A stretch of DNA of 64,000 nucleotides. It comes from Naumannella cuiyingiana. Its GTDB lineage: Bacteria; Actinomycetota; Actinomycetes; Propionibacteriales; Propionibacteriaceae. Made by a program: the position numbers and the translations under genes. The DNA lies in assembly GCF_013408305.1 (NCBI RefSeq), contig NZ_JACBZS010000001.1, positions 2,542,001 to 2,606,000 of the forward strand. Direction: 5' to 3'. This document shows positions 57,757-64,000 of this stretch, piece by piece (the stretch's first letter is position 1; the number at the start of each line of letters is the position of its first letter). The notes under the pieces were generated by a model. The model was not told the DNA's origin. It saw nothing but the letters and a program-made list of their open reading frames with translations, and did not search any database.

Positions 57757-59295
57757 ATGGCTGGCCGGACTGACGGATGGGCGCGGGCTGCCGCGGGTGC
57801 GCTGGCGGTGCTGGCGCTGGTGATCATGAGCGCGTGCTCGGCCGGTGCCACCGGTGACGGCGGCGCACCGGGCGGGACCGACGGGCCGAACACCGATGCG
57901 CTCGCGGTCGGCCTGATCGCCGAGCCCGCCAACCTCGACTTCACCAGCACCGACGGGGCGGCCATCCCGCAGGTGTTGCTCTACAACGTCTACGAGACCT
58001 TGGTGAAGGTGGACAACGAGGGCCAGATCGTCCCGGCCCTGGCGAAGTCCTGGACGCTCAGCGAGGACCGGCGTACCTACACCTTCGAGCTGGTCGAGGG
58101 CGCGACCTTCAGCAACGGCAAGCCCTTCACCGCCGACGATGCCGCCTTCTCCATCGAGCGAGTCAAGTCGAACTGGTCGGTGTCGCTGAAGTCTGCGATG
58201 GATCGCGTGGCGAGCGCCGAGGCCGTCTCGCCGACCCAGTTGCGGGTCACCCTGCGCGAGCCGTCCAACGACTGGCTCTACCGGATGACCACCCGGATCG
58301 GCGCGATGATGACCCCCGACGGCGTCGGCGATCTTGCCAACGCCCCGGTCGGCACCGGCCCCTACACCTTCGGCGAGTGGCGCCGCGGCGATTCGATCAC
58401 GCTGACCCGCAACGACGACTACTGGGGCAACCCGCCGGCCTTCGGCGAGGTCACCTTCCGCTACTTCAAGGACCCGAATGCGCTGAACAACGCGCTGTTG
58501 TCGAACACGATCAACGTGATCGGCACCGTGCAGGCGCCCGAGGCGCTGCGCCAGTTCGAGGGCGATCAGCGGTTCCAGATCATCGAGGGCACCACGAACG
58601 GCGAGGTGGTCTTGTCGTTCAACAACTCGACCGAGCCGATGAGCGATCAGCGGGTACGCCGGGCCGTCCGCTCGGCCATCGATCATCGGGCCCTGCTGGA
58701 CACCTGTTGGGCGGGCCGCGGCACGCTGATCGGCTCGATGGTCCCGCCGACCGACCCCTGGTATGAGGACCTGACCGCGGTCGACCCCTACGACCCCGCC
58801 CGGGCGCGGCAATTGCTGGCCGAGTCCGGCAAGGCCGACGAGACGATCCGGCTACGGGTCCCGAACCTGCCCTACGCGGTCTCCTGCGGCCAGGTGGTGC
58901 AGAGCCAGCTACAGCAGGCCGGCTTCACCGTCGAACTCGATCAGCTCGAGTTCCCGGCGCAGTGGCTGCAGACGGTGTTCAAGGACTCAGACTACGACAT
59001 GTCGATCGTCGCGCACGTCGAGCCGCGCGACATCGGCACCGTCTTCGGCGACCCGGACTACTACACCCACTACGGCAAGCCCGAGTTCGTCGCGGCGCTG
59101 AAGGCCGCCGACACCGGCACCGAGGCCGAGCAGACCGAGAACATGAAGCGCGCGGCCCGGATGATCGCCGAGGATGCCGCCGCGGACTTCTTGTTCCTCT
59201 TCCCGAACCTGATGGTCGCCGATGCCGACATCACCGGGCTGCCGAAGAATGCGGTGTCCGAGTCCTTCGACCTGTCCGGCCTGGGCCGTAGCTGA
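57757..59295 (+). CDS. Peptide/dipeptide-type ABC transporter substrate-binding lipoprotein (SBP family 5)
   Basis: 512 residues. Signal peptide and lipobox (LALVIMSACSAG) tether it outside the membrane. SBP_bac_5 signatures are present: YNVYETLVKVDNEGQIVPAL, FELVEGATFSNGKPFTADDA and GPYTFGEWRRGDSITLTRND. Family members bind peptides but also opines, nickel or other amides, so the ligand is open. ATG 57757 has GAGGGAGGG 6 nt upstream. It opens an operon of five genes after it. Confidence 0.94.
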   Translation: MAGRTDGWARAAAGALAVLALVIMSACSAGATGDGGAPGGTDGPNTDALAVGLIAEPANLDFTSTDGAAIPQVLLYNVYETLVKVDNEGQIVPALAKSWTLSEDRRTYTFELVEGATFSNGKPFTADDAAFSIERVKSNWSVSLKSAMDRVASAEAVSPTQLRVTLREPSNDWLYRMTTRIGAMMTPDGVGDLANAPVGTGPYTFGEWRRGDSITLTRNDDYWGNPPAFGEVTFRYFKDPNALNNALLSNTINVIGTVQAPEALRQFEGDQRFQIIEGTTNGEVVLSFNNSTEPMSDQRVRRAVRSAIDHRALLDTCWAGRGTLIGSMVPPTDPWYEDLTAVDPYDPARARQLLAESGKADETIRLRVPNLPYAVSCGQVVQSQLQQAGFTVELDQLEFPAQWLQTVFKDSDYDMSIVAHVEPRDIGTVFGDPDYYTHYGKPEFVAALKAADTGTEAEQTENMKRAARMIAEDAAADFLFLFPNLMVADADITGLPKNAVSESFDLSGLGRS

Positions 59296-59298
59296 ACC

Positions 59299-60242
59299 AT
59301 GGCGCTGCGGCTGCTGGCCCGGCTCGGGCTGCTGATCATCAGCCTGTTCGCGGCCTCCGTGCTGGTCTTCCTCTTCATGGCGGTGCTGCCGGGCGATCCG
59401 GCGCGGGTCGCACTGGGGGTGAACAGCTCGGAGGAGGCGGTGGCCCGGCTGCGCACGGAGTTCGGGCTCGACCGTCCGCTGGTGGTGCAGTACGTCGACT
59501 GGGTCCGCGGGCTGCTCACCCTCGACCTCGGCGACTCCTGGATCGGCCGCACGCCGATCGCGCCGCTGATCGGTGACCGGCTGCAGGTCAGCGGTTGGCT
59601 GGTCGCCTGCGCGATGATCGTCGCGGTGCTGATCGCCGTGCCCTTCGGCTGCCTGATGGCGCTGCGCAACGGCCGGGTCTCGGGTCTGGTCCTGTCGGCG
59701 CTGTCCCAGGTCGGCATGGCGGTGCCCGCCTTCGCCGCGGGCATCGTCTTGGTGACGATCTTCGCGGTACGCCTGCGCTGGCTGCCGGCCGGCGGGTGGA
59801 CGGTGCCGAGCGAGGACCCGGCGATGTTCGTCAAGCAGTTGATCATGCCGGTGCTCGCGCTTGCCCTGGTCCAGGCGGCCGTGCTGGCCCGCTATGTCCG
59901 CAGCGCGGTACTGGACGTGCTCGGCGAGGACTATCTGCGCACGGCCCGGGCCAAGGGATTGCGGCCGGTGCCGGCGCTGTTGCGGCACGGGCTGCGCAAT
60001 GCCGCGATCCCGGTGGTCACCGTGCTCGGTCTGCAGTTGACCACGCTGCTGATCGGGGCCGTGGTGGTCGAGCGGGTCTTCGTGGTGCCGGGCATCGGCT
60101 CCCTGCTGCTGGACGCCGTCGCCAACCGCGACCTGATCGTCGTCCAGGACGTCGTGATGGTCCTGGTCGTCGCCGTGCTGGTGGTCAACTTCGTGGTCGA
60201 CGCCCTGTACCTGGTGATCGACCCGCGGCTGCGGGCGGCGCG

Positions 60243-60246
<4 letters not shown>
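59299..60246 (+). CDS. ABC transporter permease, DppB type
   Basis: 315 residues, six membrane helices. The DppB N-terminal region FLFMAVLPGDPARVALG and the EAA loop EDYLRTARAKGLRPVPALLRHGLRNA (positions about 212-237) that contacts the ATPase are clear. It starts 3 nt after the substrate-binding protein stop and overlaps the next gene. Confidence 0.95.
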
Positions 60247-61060
<814 letters not shown>

Positions 61061-61064
<4 letters not shown>

Positions 61065-61858
61065 GCGTGCTCGAGGTTGAGGGCCTGACCGTCACCGCCG
61101 GCGCGAGGCGGCTGGTCGACGACGTCTCGTTCACCGTCGGCCGCGGCGAGCGCGTGGGGCTGATCGGCGAGTCGGGCTCGGGCAAGTCGCTGACCGCCCT
61201 CGCCGCGCTGGGCCTGCTCGCCGACGGGTTGCGGGCAGGTGGGCGGGTCGGGCTGGCGGGGTTCGAGGGCAATCTGGTCGAGGCCGGCGAACGCGCCCGC
61301 GCCCGGATCCGCGGGCGGCTGGCCAGCATGGTCTTCCAGGAGCCGATGACCGCGCTGAACCCGACGATGCGGATCGGGGACCAGGTGGCAGAGGTGATGA
61401 TCATCCACCGCACCCGCCCGGACCGGGCGGCCGCCCGGCGCCGGGCCGTCGAGCTGCTCGCCGATGTCGGGCTGCCCGATCCCGCCCAGGCGGCGCTGGC
61501 GTACCCCCACCAACTGTCGGGCGGCCAGCGACAGCGAGTGGTGATCGCCATCGCCCTCGCCAATGACCCGGAGCTGCTGATCGCCGACGAGCCCACCACC
61601 GCGCTCGACGTCACCGTGCAGGCCCGGGTGCTCGACCTGATTCGGCGCGGCGTGGCCGAGCACGATGCGGCGCTGCTGTTGATCACCCATGACCTGGGGG
61701 TGGTGGCGACCGTCTGCGAGCGGGTACTGGTGATGACCGAGGGCCGGATCGTGGAGGCCGGGGCGGTCGGCGAGGTGCTCGCCCGGCCCCAGCACACCTA
61801 CACGCGCAAACTGCTCGCCGCATCCCGGCTGACCCCGCGGGCGGAGGTGGGCAGATGA
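61061..61858 (+). CDS. ABC transporter ATPase, DppD type
   Basis: 265 residues. Walker A GESGSGKS, signature LSGGQRQR, Walker B with DEPTTALD and the H-loop ITHDLGV. Oligopeptide-type C-terminal tract RPQHTYTRKLLAA is present, although the iron-sulfur-binding cysteines of some DppD/OppD proteins are absent. ATG 61061 overlaps the permease stop. Confidence 0.95.
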
Positions 61859-62691
61859 GCCTCGTCGTCGCCCAGGGCGTGTCCCGGCGCTACCGACGCG
61901 CCCGCCGGTCGCTGTTCGGGCCGGCGCCGGTGGTCGACGCCCTGCGCGGGGTGGACTTCGAGGTCGCGGCGGGGGAGCGCTTCGGGATCGTCGGCGAGTC
62001 GGGATCGGGCAAGTCGACCCTGCTGCGACTGCTGGCCGCGCTGGACCGACCGAGCGCCGGCCGGGTGATCATCGACGGTACGCCCGTCTCCGGCCTGCCC
62101 GAGCGCCGGCTCGGGTTCCTGCGCCGGCGGCTGCAACTCGTCTTCCAGGATCCGGCGGGCTCGCTGGACCCGCGGATGCGGATCGCCGACATCGTGGCCG
62201 AGCCGCTGATCGGCGCGACCCCCGCGCAACGACGCGCCCGCGTCGGCGAGCTGCTGGAACAGGTCGGCCTGCCGGCCGAGGCCGCCCGCCGCTTCCCACA
62301 CCAGTTCTCCGGCGGGCAGCGGCAGCGGATCTCGATCGCCCGCGCGCTCGCCCCGCGACCGGACATCCTGCTGGCCGACGAGCCGGTCAGCGCGCTCGAC
62401 GTCTCGGTGCGCGGGCAGGTGCTCGACCTGATCTCCGGGCTCGTCGACGACCTGGGGCTGACGCTCGTGCTGGTCTCGCACGATCTGTCGGTGGTCCGGC
62501 ACGTCTGCGACCGGATGGCGGTGATGCGCGCGGGCGAGATCGTCGAGATCGGCCCGGTGGAACGCATCTGGGCCGATCCCGCGGCCGCCTACACCCGCCA
62601 GTTGATCACCGCGGTGCCCGATCTCGATCGCGCACTGGCGGGTGCCGGCACCGCCGACCTGCTTGCCGGCACGGACGGAGAGGAACCATGA
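61855..62691 (+). CDS. ABC transporter ATPase, DppF type
   Basis: 278 residues. Walker A GESGSGKST, signature FSGGQRQR, DEPVSALD and VSHDLSVV H-loop. The RRYRRARRSLFGP start is typical of DppF. It overlaps the preceding gene and its stop overlaps the aldehyde dehydrogenase ATG, so the last gene is part of the operon. Confidence 0.95.
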   Translation: MSLVVAQGVSRRYRRARRSLFGPAPVVDALRGVDFEVAAGERFGIVGESGSGKSTLLRLLAALDRPSAGRVIIDGTPVSGLPERRLGFLRRRLQLVFQDPAGSLDPRMRIADIVAEPLIGATPAQRRARVGELLEQVGLPAEAARRFPHQFSGGQRQRISIARALAPRPDILLADEPVSALDVSVRGQVLDLISGLVDDLGLTLVLVSHDLSVVRHVCDRMAVMRAGEIVEIGPVERIWADPAAAYTRQLITAVPDLDRALAGAGTADLLAGTDGEEP

Positions 62692-64000
62692 TCGAACAGC
62701 GCTGGCCCGACGGGCTTCCGATCGGCGAGGACTGGCAGCGCGTACCGGGTTCTGAAGAGGTGATCTTCCCGCACGACGGATCGGTGATCGGCACTGCGCC
62801 GGTGGGCGACCAGGCGGTCGCCGCGCGGGCCGTCGACCATGCCGCAGCCCTGGCCGACGTGGTCGGAGCCCTGCCGTCGCGGATCCGCCGCGGCGCGCTG
62901 CAGCGCGCGCTGGCCGAGCTGCGCGGGCAGCGCGCCGAGCTGGAGCAACTGCTGGTCGCCGAGACCGGCAAGCCGCTGATCGACTGCCGGGTGGAGGTCG
63001 ACCGAGCCCTGCTCACCCTGGAGCTGTCCGCCGAGGAGGTGGCCCGGCTGCACGGCGAGACCGTGCCGCTGGATCTGCTGCCGAGCGGCGACGGTCTGAT
63101 CGGCTTCTGGCAGCGCCGCCCGATCGGCGTCGTGGTGGGCATCGCCGGCTTCAACTATCCCTTCCTGCTGGCGATGCACAAGATCGCGCCGGCGCTCGCC
63201 GCGGGCTGTCCGGTGATCGTCAAGCCCGCGCCGCAGACGCCGCTCGCCACGCTGTGGCTGGTCGACGTGCTGCGCCGGGCGCTGGTCGCCGAGGGCGCGC
63301 CGGCCGGCGCCGTGCAGTTGGTCACCGGCGATGCGGCGGTGGGTCGCGCGCTGACGACGGACCCGCGGGTGGGCGCGGTCTCGTTCACCGGCTCGGCCGC
63401 GGTGGGGCACGCGATCGCCCGCGACGCCGCGCCGACCAAGGTGTTGTTGGAGCTGGGATCCAATGCGGCGCTGGTGGTCGCCGCCGATGCCGACCTGGCC
63501 GCGGCGGCCGATGCGGTGATCCGCGGCGGCTACTACGCCTCGGGTCAGGCGTGTATCAGCGTGCAGCGGGTGATCGTGGTCGAGGAGGTACGCGAGGCCT
63601 TCCTCGCCGAACTGGCCCCGCGGCTGGCGGAGGTGGTCGTCGGCGATCCGCGGGACCCGAAGACCCGGGTCGCCGCGCTGATCGACGAGCGGTCCACCCG
63701 GCGGGTGCGGGACTGGCTGGCCGCGGCGCAGGCCGCGGGCGGCGAGATCATCGCCGGCGGCCGACTGGTCGGTGGCGCCATCGAGCCGACGGTGCTGGTG
63801 GACCCGCCGGTGGTCACCGAGGCCTGGGCCGAGGAGATCTTCGGGCCGGTCGTCGCCGTCCGCTCGGTGCCCGACCTGGCCGCCGCGATCGACCTGGTCA
63901 ACGACTCGCGCTACGGGCTGCACGTCGCGATCTTCACCGCCAGCCTGGCCGCCGCCTTCGCCGCTGTGGAACGGATCGAGGCGGGCGGCGTGGTCGTCAA
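62688..64000 (+). CDS. NAD(P)-dependent aldehyde dehydrogenase, 3' end beyond the window
   Basis: The first 437 codons of an ALDH-superfamily gene. Catalytic residues are all in place: N156 in GFNYPF, E255 in LLELGSN, and nucleophile C289 in SGQACISV; FTGSAAVG is the cofactor-binding tract. It oxidises an aldehyde to its acid. ATG 62688 overlaps the DppF-type stop with GGAGAGGAA upstream. As the last member of a transport operon it probably processes the imported compound. Substrate class (betaine-, succinate-semialdehyde- or amino-aldehyde-like) cannot be fixed. Confidence 0.93.
   Translation, partial: MIEQRWPDGLPIGEDWQRVPGSEEVIFPHDGSVIGTAPVGDQAVAARAVDHAAALADVVGALPSRIRRGALQRALAELRGQRAELEQLLVAETGKPLIDCRVEVDRALLTLELSAEEVARLHGETVPLDLLPSGDGLIGFWQRRPIGVVVGIAGFNYPFLLAMHKIAPALAAGCPVIVKPAPQTPLATLWLVDVLRRALVAEGAPAGAVQLVTGDAAVGRALTTDPRVGAVSFTGSAAVGHAIARDAAPTKVLLELGSNAALVVAADADLAAAADAVIRGGYYASGQACISVQRVIVVEEVREAFLAELAPRLAEVVVGDPRDPKTRVAALIDERSTRRVRDWLAAAQAAGGEIIAGGRLVGGAIEPTVLVDPPVVTEAWAEEIFGPVVAVRSVPDLAAAIDLVNDSRYGLHVAIFTASLAAAFAAVERIEAGGVVV

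Overview
The window is very GC-rich, densely coded DNA from an actinobacterium (Actinomycetota). Evidence: a mycothiol S-conjugate amidase next to DUF4307 and greA; the order mfd, SurA-like lipoprotein, mazG, eno, DivIC-like, DUF501, Ppx/GppA; a class Ib nrdHIEF operon with NrdR-type boxes; frequent GTG starts; and many TANNNT -10 elements placed 6-7 nt before the start codon, as in leaderless transcripts. A Propionibacteriales-type organism is plausible, but this cannot be settled from the window. No rRNA, CRISPR array, phage or intact insertion sequence was seen.

Layout. 1-5,846: the end of a benzoate-degradation operon (benA 3' end, benB, and one gene fusing the BenC reductase to the BenD diol dehydrogenase), then a large LuxR-type regulator whose P-loop lacks its lysine. 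5,854-16,590: a membrane protein, mfd, a secreted M23 peptidase, then the conserved lipoprotein/mazG/eno/divIC/DUF501/ppx block. 16,592-19,230: a surface module reading leftward: MarR regulator, TasA/camelysin-like secreted protein, and a SipW-type signal peptidase fused to a LamG-like domain. Its promoter holds a perfect palindrome exactly between -35 and -10.

19,393-24,116: an amino-acid:cation symporter, then an accessory patch with two unrecognised exported proteins between two copies of a palindromic element, a TadE-like gene remnant, and a tRNA with a UAA anticodon but a class I body; then a thioesterase. 24,267-36,634: Bax1-like membrane protein, Nudix hydrolase, zinc metallopeptidase, 3-methyladenine glycosylase, carbonic anhydrase, an RND permease with two long helical insertions and its TetR regulator, a DNA-binding protein, DinB-like protein, MsrA and a sulfatase. 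36,671-44,637: oxidoreductase, VOC protein, an AraC-type gene with an apparent frameshift, ung, MFS transporter, an adhesin-like acidic protein, greA, DUF4307, mca and a small membrane protein.

44,725-50,262: NrdR boxes and nrdHIEF, a glycolipid-binding-domain protein and an AIM24 protein. 50,350-55,453: DUF2330 protein, DHA2 drug exporter with a palindromic operator in its promoter, Lrp/AsnC regulator divergent from a Cys/Met-metabolism PLP enzyme, and a TetR regulator. 55,429-64,000: a catabolic locus with a FadR-type GntR regulator and an amidase on the minus strand, divergent from a complete dipeptide/oligopeptide-type ABC transporter and an aldehyde dehydrogenase that runs off the window. 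A perfect FadR-family operator sits between the two arms. Together they look like uptake, amide cleavage and aldehyde oxidation of an unidentified amide compound.

Two window-wide signals are worth testing: the fixed spacing of -10 elements to start codons, which here also decides several starts and exposes a frameshift, and strong enrichment of the heptamer GGTACGC/GCGTACC on both strands.
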